Origin: Allocoleopsis franciscana PCC 7113
GTDB lineage: Bacteria; Cyanobacteriota; Cyanobacteriia; Cyanobacteriales; Coleofasciculaceae
Length of the DNA stretch: 64,000 nt
Direction of reading: 5' to 3'
Assembly: GCF_000317515.1 (NCBI RefSeq)
Contig: NC_019738.1
Span: 6,040,001-6,104,000 of the forward strand
Notes under the pieces: generated by a model
Told to the model about the DNA's origin: nothing
Databases searched by the model: none
Seen by the model: only the letters and a program-made list of their open reading frames with translations
In this document: positions 1 to 9,300 of the stretch, in pieces
How positions within the stretch are numbered: position 1 is the stretch's first letter
Layout: every line of letters begins with the position of its first letter
Made by a program: the position numbers and the translations under genes

Positions 1-110
1 AACACGAGCGTCTTTCGAGAGAAGCCCAAAATGCGATCGCGCAGCTAACCACAGATGGGCAATTTCTTGACCATGTTCGCGAAATTATCCGCTTTTTCAA
101 GACGGCTTAG
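1..110 (+). CDS. C-terminal fragment of an unidentified protein
   Basis: An open frame enters from the left edge and ends at TAG 108-110. About 35 residues are visible, ending in a hydrophobic helix-like stretch followed by FFKTA. This is too little to assign a family. The next gene starts 135 bp downstream on the same strand. The gap holds no obvious hairpin, so the two could be separate units. Confidence 0.5.
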   Translation, partial: HERLSREAQNAIAQLTTDGQFLDHVREIIRFFKTA

Positions 111-245
111 ATTGTAGTTAGTAGTTATTCTTGAATTTTAGTAACAACTGTTGTTTGTAGCCACGCTTTAGCGCTAACGTGATCTACGAGTTAAAAGGGT
201 GCTGAAAACTTTGATTCGCTAGTTTTCTACTATTCAGGGGAACAG

Positions 246-3200
246 ATGAAAAAGGTTAGCTTAGCACTTGCTGTCTTTGACTGGGTTGCTGCGATCGCTT
301 CTGGCGCTGTGCTTTGCACAGTCGCACATCAGCCACTGTACGCACAAACCATTACTCCAGCTTCTGATGGCACGGGTACGGAAGTTATTCCTAATGGCAA
401 TGGCTTTGACATCGACAAGGGTTCCCGTTCCTCAGATGGTGCCAATCTTTTCCATAGTTTCCAGCAATTTAGGTTAGATGCTGGGCAAGTGGCTAACTTT
501 GTTTCGTCTCCTGAAATTCGCAATATCTTGGGGCGGGTTGTTGGGGGGAATCCTTCGATAATCGATGGTTTAATTCAGGTGACTGGAGGCAATTCTAATT
601 TATTTTTAATGAACCCCGCAGGGATTGTTTTTGGAGCGAATGCCTCGCTGAATGTGCCTGCTGCGTTTACGGCGACAACGGCTACAAGGATTGGTATTGG
701 TGAAAATAATTGGTTCAATACTTTTAGTAGTAATAACTATAATTTGTTAATTGGAACTCCCAGCCAGTTTGCATTTGATATCGCTCAACCTGGAGTAATT
801 ACTAATGCAGGTTCTCTGGTAGTGCAAGAAGGGCAGAGTTTAACTTTAGTGGGCGGTAGTGTAACGAACACGGGTGAAATTATAGCACCCTTGGGCGATA
901 TTACTATTGCTGCTGTGCCAGGTGAAAACTTGGTGAAAATTAGTCAAACTGGACATGTGTTGAGTTTGGAGATTTCACCCGACACCACCGCAGATGGACA
1001 GGTATTGCCGATTCAGCCACAAGATTTACCTGCAATGCTAACAGGGAATAGTGGTCATGTCCTTAACCAAGGGCAAGTATTAACGAATAGCAGTACAAAC
1101 AATGGCGGCGATATTAGTATTGCCGGTCGAGTGGTGGAGAATCGCGGTGAAATTGCTGCCAATGGTAGCCATGGTGGTAGTGTTCGGATCAACACCATAA
1201 ATTTACTCGATAGTGGTGCTATTCGTGCCAATGGAACGACGGGAAATGGTGGGGAAATTGGGGTTAATTACACGGGTACGGTAATTCAGACAGCAACAGC
1301 CCAGACTGAGGCGAAGGGTAATACTCAGGGAGGAGCGATTGTATTTAATGGCACAGTTAATTCAGTTCTAACGACTTCTGGAACCTTGGATGTGACAGGA
1401 GAAGTAGGGGGTTCTGTGCATTTATTTGGGCAAGATTTGCGGTTGTTTGCTACCAAGATAGATGCCACTGGAAACAGTGGCGGTGGAGAGATATTAATTG
1501 GCGGGGACTATCAGGGGCAAACGCAAGGAACAATTAATGCCCAAAATACATTTGTCAATCATGCCAGTATTTTCTCCGCAGATGCTTTAACGAATGGAAA
1601 TGCTGGGATGGTGGTTGTGTGGTCAGACCAAAAGACCAGTTTTTATGGCAATATCACAGCAAGAGGAGGCAGTCTGGCTGGGAATGGCGGCTTGATGGAA
1701 GTTTCTAGTAAGAATGAACTGGTGTTTGGTGGTATGGCGAATGCTAGTGCTGCCAACGGACAGGCAGGACAATTGCTGCTTGACCCTAAAAATATCACGA
1801 TTGATGACAGTGTGAGTAGCAGTTCTTTTCAACTGCTTGACCCGAATCCGTCTGCTGGCAATGGATTTGGTTCGAGAACTGCGGTGTTGAGTAATGGCAA
1901 CATTGTTGTGTCTTCGGTTGGTGATGACTTAATGGCTCAAAATGCGGGTGCGGTTTATTTGTTCAATCCCAACACGGGAGCACTGCTAGGGAGTATCAAT
2001 GGTGCTAATGCTGGTGACTTGTTTGGCTTCCGTGCTATTATCGCCTTGCCTAACGGTAACTATGTCTTTGCTAACCCCGATGCAGATATTGAGGGGATTG
2101 TTGATGCTGGAACCGTAATTTTAGCCAATGGGAACACAGGAACAGAAATTAATCGTATTTCTGGTACTAATACTAACGACCGTTTTGGCATCAGAGTTGA
2201 TAATCTAGTACCAGTCTTTTCGGATAAACTACGTGAGATAGACTCGGTTGTTGCATTACCCGATGGTAATTATGTCTTTGGTAGCTCACTTGCAGACATT
2301 GGTGGGGTTGTTGATGCTGGAACCGTGATTTTAGCCAATGGGAGTACAGGAACAGAAATTAATCGTATTTCTGGTACTAATGCTAATGATCGCTTTGGTA
2401 GTGGTGCTATTACCGCCTTACCCAATAACAACTATGTCTTTGGCAATCCTTTGGCAGACATTGGTGGGGTTGTTAATGCCGGCACCGTGATCTTAGCTAA
2501 TGGCACCACAGGAGTAGAAATTAATCGCATTTCTGGTGCTTTTGCGAATGACCGTTTTGGCGGCAGCACAAACCCTTTTTACTCAGAACTTGGCAGTGCC
2601 ATTACGGCCTTGCCCAATGGTAACTTTGTTTTTGGCAATCCTTTGGCAGACATTGGTGGGGTTGTTAATGCCGGAACCGTGATCTTAGCCAATGGTACTA
2701 CAGGAGCAGAAATTAGCCGTATTTCTGGTATTAATGGTGGCGACAGTTTTGGCAATGGTGCCATTACGGCTTTGCCCAATGGCAACTATGTCTTTGGCAA
2801 TCCCTATGCTAATAACTTCGCTGGAACGGTGATCTTAGCCAATGGCATGGCAGGGGCAGAAATCAGCCGCATTTCAGGTATTAATACTGGCATCCTGACT
2901 GATGGTGATTTTGTTGGCTTCGGTGCCATTATCGCTTTACCTAACGGCAACTATGTCTTTGCCAACCCACTTGCCAACATTAACGGAATTGTTGATGCCG
3001 GAACAGTTATTTTAGCCAACGGCACCACGGGAGCAGAAATCAGCCGTATTTCCGGTACTAATGCTAGCGACCAATTTGGCGGTGGTCAACTTGACGTTAG
3101 CGATTTCTTTCCTACCATTACTGCTTTACCTAACGGCAACTACGTTTTTGGCAGTCCATTTGCCAACATTAACGGGATTGTTGAGGCCGGAACAGTCATT

Positions 3201-4673
3201 TTAGCTAACGGCACCACGGGAGCAGAAATCAGCCGCATTTCGGGTACCAATGCGAATGACTATTTCGGTCCTCCTACTTTTACTACCGCTTTACCCAACG
3301 GCAACTATGTTTTTACCAACCGATTTGCCAACATTAACGGAGTTGTTGATGCAGGAACGGTAATTTTAGCCAATGGCACCACGGGAGCAGAAATGACGCG
3401 CATTTCGGGTACCAATCCTAACGAAAATTTTGGCAGTGGTGGCACCATTGCCTTGAATAATGGTAACTATCTCATCGCTAGTCCATCTGCTGGTTTGGGT
3501 GGACGAGTTGATATTGTCGTCGCTAACCCTAACTCCCTCACCTACAATTATTTTCCCGACCAGAACATCACCATTAATCCCCAACTAATTACCCAAATTA
3601 CCGACACAGGCACAGCCGTTACCTTGCAAGCCAACAATGACATTACTGTCAACAGCGCTATCACTACCAACAATCCCAATGGTAATGGTGGCGACCTCAC
3701 CTTCCAAGCAGGGCGCAGTATTTTCGTCAATGCCAACATCACCACAGATAATGGCGATTTAACCCTAATTGCCAATGACACTGCCGCTAATGGTGTAGTC
3801 AATGCCTATCGTGACCCCGGAACGGCTGTGATTAATATCGCCCCTGAAGTAACCCTCAACTCCGGCACGGGCAATACTACCCTTCAACTCAATACAGGCG
3901 AAGATTTAACCAACAACAGCAGCGGCACGATCACAACAGGCGACATCACCACCACAGGCGGCAAAATCACGATCAATGCCACCAACGGCATTACCACAGG
4001 TAACCTCAACTCCCATTCATCTGAAGCAGATGGCGGCGATATCACCCTCAACACCACTAACGGCAATATTCAAGTTACAACCATAGATGCTCAAGGTGGG
4101 ACATCTGACACGGGGGGGAAGGTGGATATTACAACTCCCAACTTCTTCCAGGCAACAGGCACATTCACCGACCAAAACGGCACAACTGCCAGCATTTCCA
4201 CGGCGGGAGGTGCTGGGGGAGGTACAATGATTATCCGTCATGGAGGAAACGGCATCACACCCTTTATTGTGGGCAATGCCGAGACGAACGGCACAGCGGG
4301 TGCAATGACCACGGGCAATGCAGCACCAGAACAAACCATTTCACCCACCGCCTCGTTTCTCAATACCCACACCCAAGACGGGATTCAAATCATTTCTGTC
4401 CCCGGACAAACTTTACCCCCACCCAATCCCTCAGCAGGGTCAAATCCCATTTCAGATTCCAGCACAAACTCACAATTGTCACTGGGTTATTTCATTGCAG
4501 ATTTACTAGGGGCAGATACGATTGTTAACCAAGACCCAGAATTAGGAGACGAAAAGAATACTTGTATGAGTGTGATGCAAACATCCAGACTCTTACCCTG
4601 CGACGAGTCCAACTTGTCATATTGTGAGCTTTGGAGAATGGTTAACTGTAAGGATTTAGAAGAGAAGTCATAG
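246..4673 (+). CDS. Filamentous-haemagglutinin-type (TPS domain) exoprotein with an FG-GAP-like repeat block
   Basis: This is a large secreted protein of 1475 aa. It has a Sec signal peptide (about 1-34, cleavage near LYA-QT), then a two-partner-secretion domain (about 35-170) with the typical NPAG-IVFGANASL signature. A Gly/Asn-rich beta-helix region follows to about residue 530. Residues about 535-1110 hold ten repeats of 45-70 residues with the pattern ALPNGNYVF...AGTVILANG.TG.EI.RISG...FG, which resemble FG-GAP/beta-propeller blades. A second beta-helix-like region and a short Cys-containing tail follow. The start is supported by AGGGG six bases before the ATG. Proteins of this class are normally exported by an outer-membrane TpsB/Omp85 partner, and none is in the window. 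A role as surface adhesin or matrix protein is inferred from the architecture only. Confidence 0.88.
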   Translation: MKKVSLALAVFDWVAAIASGAVLCTVAHQPLYAQTITPASDGTGTEVIPNGNGFDIDKGSRSSDGANLFHSFQQFRLDAGQVANFVSSPEIRNILGRVVGGNPSIIDGLIQVTGGNSNLFLMNPAGIVFGANASLNVPAAFTATTATRIGIGENNWFNTFSSNNYNLLIGTPSQFAFDIAQPGVITNAGSLVVQEGQSLTLVGGSVTNTGEIIAPLGDITIAAVPGENLVKISQTGHVLSLEISPDTTADGQVLPIQPQDLPAMLTGNSGHVLNQGQVLTNSSTNNGGDISIAGRVVENRGEIAANGSHGGSVRINTINLLDSGAIRANGTTGNGGEIGVNYTGTVIQTATAQTEAKGNTQGGAIVFNGTVNSVLTTSGTLDVTGEVGGSVHLFGQDLRLFATKIDATGNSGGGEILIGGDYQGQTQGTINAQNTFVNHASIFSADALTNGNAGMVVVWSDQKTSFYGNITARGGSLAGNGGLMEVSSKNELVFGGMANASAANGQAGQLLLDPKNITIDDSVSSSSFQLLDPNPSAGNGFGSRTAVLSNGNIVVSSVGDDLMAQNAGAVYLFNPNTGALLGSINGANAGDLFGFRAIIALPNGNYVFANPDADIEGIVDAGTVILANGNTGTEINRISGTNTNDRFGIRVDNLVPVFSDKLREIDSVVALPDGNYVFGSSLADIGGVVDAGTVILANGSTGTEINRISGTNANDRFGSGAITALPNNNYVFGNPLADIGGVVNAGTVILANGTTGVEINRISGAFANDRFGGSTNPFYSELGSAITALPNGNFVFGNPLADIGGVVNAGTVILANGTTGAEISRISGINGGDSFGNGAITALPNGNYVFGNPYANNFAGTVILANGMAGAEISRISGINTGILTDGDFVGFGAIIALPNGNYVFANPLANINGIVDAGTVILANGTTGAEISRISGTNASDQFGGGQLDVSDFFPTITALPNGNYVFGSPFANINGIVEAGTVILANGTTGAEISRISGTNANDYFGPPTFTTALPNGNYVFTNRFANINGVVDAGTVILANGTTGAEMTRISGTNPNENFGSGGTIALNNGNYLIASPSAGLGGRVDIVVANPNSLTYNYFPDQNITINPQLITQITDTGTAVTLQANNDITVNSAITTNNPNGNGGDLTFQAGRSIFVNANITTDNGDLTLIANDTAANGVVNAYRDPGTAVINIAPEVTLNSGTGNTTLQLNTGEDLTNNSSGTITTGDITTTGGKITINATNGITTGNLNSHSSEADGGDITLNTTNGNIQVTTIDAQGGTSDTGGKVDITTPNFFQATGTFTDQNGTTASISTAGGAGGGTMIIRHGGNGITPFIVGNAETNGTAGAMTTGNAAPEQTISPTASFLNTHTQDGIQIISVPGQTLPPPNPSAGSNPISDSSTNSQLSLGYFIADLLGADTIVNQDPELGDEKNTCMSVMQTSRLLPCDESNLSYCELWRMVNCKDLEEKS
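1980..3500 (+). repeat. Tandem coding repeats (FG-GAP-like blades)
   Basis: Within the exoprotein gene, units of roughly 150-200 bp recur. Several contain nearly identical DNA such as GGAACCGTGATCTTAGCCAA. Neighbouring units differ mainly by short insertions, which suggests recent expansion by unequal recombination. Copy number could vary between strains and collapse in short-read assemblies. Confidence 0.8.
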
Positions 4674-4746
4674 ACATCTGGGAAGCGGAGATGGAGTAAG
4701 GGGGATAGTGGAAAAATTCCTCACCTTCACCCCCGAACCCGATCGC

Positions 4747-6102
4747 TCAAAGCAATCCGGCTGACTCATAGAGACGCTTCAGGACTGCCATAATGCGCTC
4801 GCCATATTGCAAATCCGCCGACCAACGTCCACTCAACTGACTGACTAAAGGCGCAATTCCACGAGTCACAAAGCTAAATCGGGGACTGACCGGTTCTTGT
4901 ACCAACGGCTCTAAACTGGCATAAGCTTTCAGTTGTTGCACATGAGCGCGAACACCGAGTCGGGCACTAGGGAAGGTTGCCCCCTCTGTTCCTCCACCCA
5001 CAGCCCCTAAACCGCCAAAGTTATTTTGACTGGGCTTGATGTCGTTGCCAAAGCGGAGGTAGTTGGTTTCTACACACATTTGACTAAAAGCAATGTCATA
5101 GTTGACTCCCTCAATTGTGGCCTCTTCTCGATACAGTTTGGGTAAGTCGGGAAACTGAGTTAAAGCATTCTCATTGTTGGCTTTGAGAAACATCATCAAC
5201 TGCACTTCCGAGGTATTGCCATGCCCCATAATTCGGTCAATTTGACCAGGGCAGATGGTTAAAATTGAGCGCAAAATTACAGTGCGTGATGAATTATCCC
5301 AACTAACAGAAATGTGAAAGTCTCGGAGTTCAATGGCCTTCACATACACCACGTTCCGATATTGAACACGCAGAACCTCCGGATTATTGGCTAAATTAAT
5401 CCCCAGCCGATCCACCAAGTCAATGGGGATATAGGCATTATTGTTGATTAAAATACCCTGTTCAGGGTAGGTTTGATTATTGATCTTGATATTGATGGGG
5501 AGGTAAGTTGGATTTGTGCTACCTCCTGGTTGAGTGCCAGACACCTCACGACTCCAAGCTGCCAATCCATCGGCAATCCCCAGTGCTACGTCACGGCGTC
5601 GATTCTGTAATAAAGACCGATCATCTGGGTTACTGAGAAATCCAACTTCCAGCAAGATGGAGGGGAGAATCGTATCGCGGGAGAAGGCAATCCGTCCGAT
5701 GCCTGTAGCTGTGTCAGGTTTTGCGCCTCGGTTAGGGAGTTGAGGCAGACGTCGCACTAAAGCGAGGAGTAACAACTCTGCATGTTTCTTGCGCTCGGTA
5801 TTATTGGCAATATAAAAAGCCGTCGTTCCTCGGACATCGGGATTGGAAAAGGAATCAGCATGAATTTCCAGCGCCACATCGCCGGGACGACTCCTAGCAT
5901 TAATCCATTGGATAGTTTGGCTGGCACTCAAGTCATCAGGGACAGAGAGAACTTCAAACCCTCGCGATCGCAATTCGGGCACCACCAAGTCACGGAGTAA
6001 AATCATCTCTGTGGCTTCATTGGTGCTGCCCACAATCGACCCATAGTCGCGACCACCTTGTTCCGTACCACCGTGACCGGCAGAAATAAATATGCGTCCC
6101 AT
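4747..6102 (-). CDS. N-acetylmuramoyl-L-alanine amidase with C-terminal glucosaminidase-like domain
   Basis: This is a 451-aa peptidoglycan hydrolase. Residues 1-195 are an Amidase_3 domain: zinc-ligand candidates H10 (SAGHGG), E29 or E32, and H81 (EIHAD), and the late Glu in LLEVGFLSN. This family cleaves the bond between muramic acid and L-Ala. A middle region (about 205-285) resembles the small copper-amine-oxidase-N-like or SH3-like wall-binding modules. Residues about 290-451 look like a glucosaminidase/lysozyme-type domain (FSQMCVETNYLRFG, NFGGLGA, GVRAHVQQLKAYA), so the enzyme may cut both peptide and glycan bonds. No signal peptide is evident at this ATG, so export would need an upstream start or another route. 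It is convergent with the exoprotein gene. Confidence 0.85.
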   Translation of the reverse strand: MGRIFISAGHGGTEQGGRDYGSIVGSTNEATEMILLRDLVVPELRSRGFEVLSVPDDLSASQTIQWINARSRPGDVALEIHADSFSNPDVRGTTAFYIANNTERKKHAELLLLALVRRLPQLPNRGAKPDTATGIGRIAFSRDTILPSILLEVGFLSNPDDRSLLQNRRRDVALGIADGLAAWSREVSGTQPGGSTNPTYLPINIKINNQTYPEQGILINNNAYIPIDLVDRLGINLANNPEVLRVQYRNVVYVKAIELRDFHISVSWDNSSRTVILRSILTICPGQIDRIMGHGNTSEVQLMMFLKANNENALTQFPDLPKLYREEATIEGVNYDIAFSQMCVETNYLRFGNDIKPSQNNFGGLGAVGGGTEGATFPSARLGVRAHVQQLKAYASLEPLVQEPVSPRFSFVTRGIAPLVSQLSGRWSADLQYGERIMAVLKRLYESAGLL

Positions 6103-6362
6103 CTTTTCGCTTTTTCCTCGGCGCTTTGCTTAGCACTCGCTGTCACTCATTTAGGATACGGATTTCGCTGCCTAACCGCTAGCCCTATTCCCGCTCAACC
6201 TCAAGCGCTCTAATTGGTAAACGGCATACAAAATAATTTACATGCATAAGTTGAAGAGTGTGAGATATAGGCTTTCGATGTAGATAATTGCGATCGCTCC
6301 CCTTCGGGTTCATCACCCTTTAGCGCTACCTCTAGCCAATCCCACTACTCTAATTGAGATTG

Positions 6363-9300
6363 ATGCATCTTCAGAAAATTGGTCTATTGCTTGTCCCTGT
6401 GTTTGCCTTCGGTGTTTCAACCTCTGTGCCTGTCAATTTGCCAGCATTATTAACGACACCAAAGGCTGTAGCACAAGCCCCCAATGACCCAAAATTAAAC
6501 CAAAATCCTGCCACTAAACCTTCTGCTTCAGGCAGCTTTATTGATTACTTCGCACAGGAAACTCAACTCAAAGGGCATGAAGGGAGTGTCAACAGCGCGA
6601 GTTTTAGCCCGGATGGCAAGTTGATTGTCACGGCAGGAACTGATGGTACTGCCCGTGTGTGGGATATTTCCGGCAAGCAAGTAGGGGAATTGCGAGGACA
6701 TTCGGCGAGTGTCAGGAGTGCCAGTTTTAGTCCCGATGGACAGCGCATTGTCACGGCATCCTTTGACGGGACTGCCCGCGTGTGGGATTTGTCAGGCAAA
6801 CAGTTAGTGGAACTGACTGGGTATCAGGGTAATGTTTATAGTGCCAGTTTTAGTCCGGATGGAGGGCAGATTGTTACCGCAGGTGCTGATAAAACGGTTC
6901 GCGTGTGGGATGCTTCGGGCAAGCTTTTGGTGGAAATCAAAGGACATTCAGGTAGTGTCTACAGTGCGAGTTTTAGTCCTGATGGCAAGCGAATAGTTAC
7001 GGCATCTGCTGATAAAACCGCCCGTGTCTGGGATTTATCTGGCAAGCCGTTGGCGGAACTTACTGGGCATACTGATACCGTTTGGAGTGCCAGCTTTAGT
7101 CCGGATGGACAGTGGATTGTTACGGCATCGGATGATAAAACTGCCCGTATCTGGGATTTGTCTGGTAAGCCGTTAGCGGAACTGAAAGGGCATAAGGATA
7201 GTGTACTGAATGCTAGTTTTAGCGCGGATGGAAAGCGGATTGTTACCGCATCTGTTGATAAAACTGCCCTGATTTGGGATTCTCAAGGGGAATGGGTAGG
7301 TAAGCTTGAAGGGCATGAAGGCGGTGTTAACAGTGCAAGTTTTAGCGCTAATGAAAAGTGGATTGTCACCGCGTCTAATGATGGCACTGCCCGTGTATGG
7401 GATACAGAAAGTAAGTTATTTACTGAACTGCAAGGGCATAATGAGGACGTCAACAGTGCGAGTTTTAGCCTGGATGGGCAAATGGTTGTAACATCCAGTG
7501 GCACTACCCGTATATGGGACTTATCCGGCAAGCGGATAGTCGAACTCAAAGGGTATGCGGGTCGTGTGTACCTTGGAAGTTTTAGCCCGGATAGACAGCT
7601 AATAGTCGCTGTATCTGATGACAAAACTGCCCGTGTGTGGGACTTATCCGGCAAGTTGCTAGCAGAACTGAAAGGGCATCAGGATGAGGTAACAAGTGTC
7701 AGTTTTAGTCCCGATGGGAAGCGCATTCTCACTACATCCAAGGACAAAACTGGTCGAATTTGGGATACTTCTGGAAAGCTGTTAGTCGAGCTAAAAGGAC
7801 ATCAGGGCGAAGTCACTAGTGCCAGTTTTAGCCCGAATGGAAAGCTAATTGTCACTGCATCCTATGATACAACTGCCCGACTATGGGATTCTTCTGGTCA
7901 ACAGCTAGCTATTCTGGCACACCATAACATAGTCACTAGCGCCAATTTTAGTCTAGATGGAAAGCTAATTGTCACTGCATCAGGTGACAAAACTGCCCGT
8001 GTCTGGAATTTGTCTGGCAAACTGCTAGTAGAACTTCAAGGGCACTCTGATATGGTCAACAGTGCCAATTTTAGTCTAGATGGAAAGCGGATTGTCACTG
8101 CATCAGGTGACAAAACTGCCCGTGTCTGGGATTTGTCTGGTAAGCTGCTAGTCGAGCTAAAAGGGCATGAACTAATGGTCAACAGCGCCAGTTTTAGCCC
8201 CGATGGAAAGCATATTGTCACCACATCCAATGACGCAACAGCCCGCGTGTGGGATATTTCTGGCAAACTACTGGCTGTTTTAGAACATAAAGGCTCTGTC
8301 TTTAGTGCCAGTTTTAGCCCCGATGGACAGCGCATTGTTACCGCATCCATTGACGTATCAGCCCGTGTTTGGGATATTTCTGGCAAATTGCTAGACTCAC
8401 CTCGCTTGTCTGAAACCCCTTCTTCTGATGAAACCCTTAGTCCCCCATCTTCTTCTAATAAGGTTGACTCTAGCCCAGATCAGCCACTGGACATTACTGT
8501 CTTTAGTGCCAGGTTTAGCCCCGACGGACAGCGCATTGTTACCGCATCTAATGACAAAACCGCCCGTGTATGGGATAGTTCTGGCAAACTGCTAGCTGTT
8601 TTAAAACATGATGTCGGTGTCACCAGCGCTAGCTTTAGTCCAGATGGGCAGCGCATTGTCACCATGTCCTTCGATGATGCTCGTCTGTGGGATGCTTCTG
8701 GTAAATTGCTAGCTAAACTTACATGGGAATGGGATCGGCAAGAATTGCGATCGCAAACAGAGAGCGCCAGTTTTAGTCCAGATGGAAAGTTAATTGTCAC
8801 TGCCTCTCTGGAAAACGTCATTTTGTGGGATAGTTCGGGTAAGAGGCTCGTTGAGCTAAAAGGGCATAATGACTGGGTCTACAATGCGAGTTTTAGCCCC
8901 GATGGGAAGCGTATTATCACCGCCTCTTCGGATCGTACAGCTAATATCTGGGATACTTCGGGCAACTTACTGGCAGAACTTAGAGGGCATAAGGGCTATG
9001 TCACTAGTGGCAGTTTTAGTCCGGATGGAAAGCTAATTGTCACCGCATCCTCAGACAACACAGCCCGTGTGTGGGATACTTCCGGGAAGCTGCTAGCCGA
9101 GCTAAAAGGACATCAGGGCAAAGTCAATAGTGCCAGTTTTAGCCCGAACGGAAAGCGTATTGTCACCGCCTCCTCGGATCGTACAGTCCGTATCTGGGAT
9201 ACTTCGGGCAAGCTAATAGCAGAACTCGGAGGGCATTTCGGTGAAGTCAGTAGTGCCAGTTTTAGCCCGGATGGGCAACGTATTGTCGCCAACTCATATT

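Noticed and set aside
1980-3500. CRISPR-like repeated units
   Set aside because: The repeats are long, translated in one frame and diverge gradually; they are coding repeats in the exoprotein gene.
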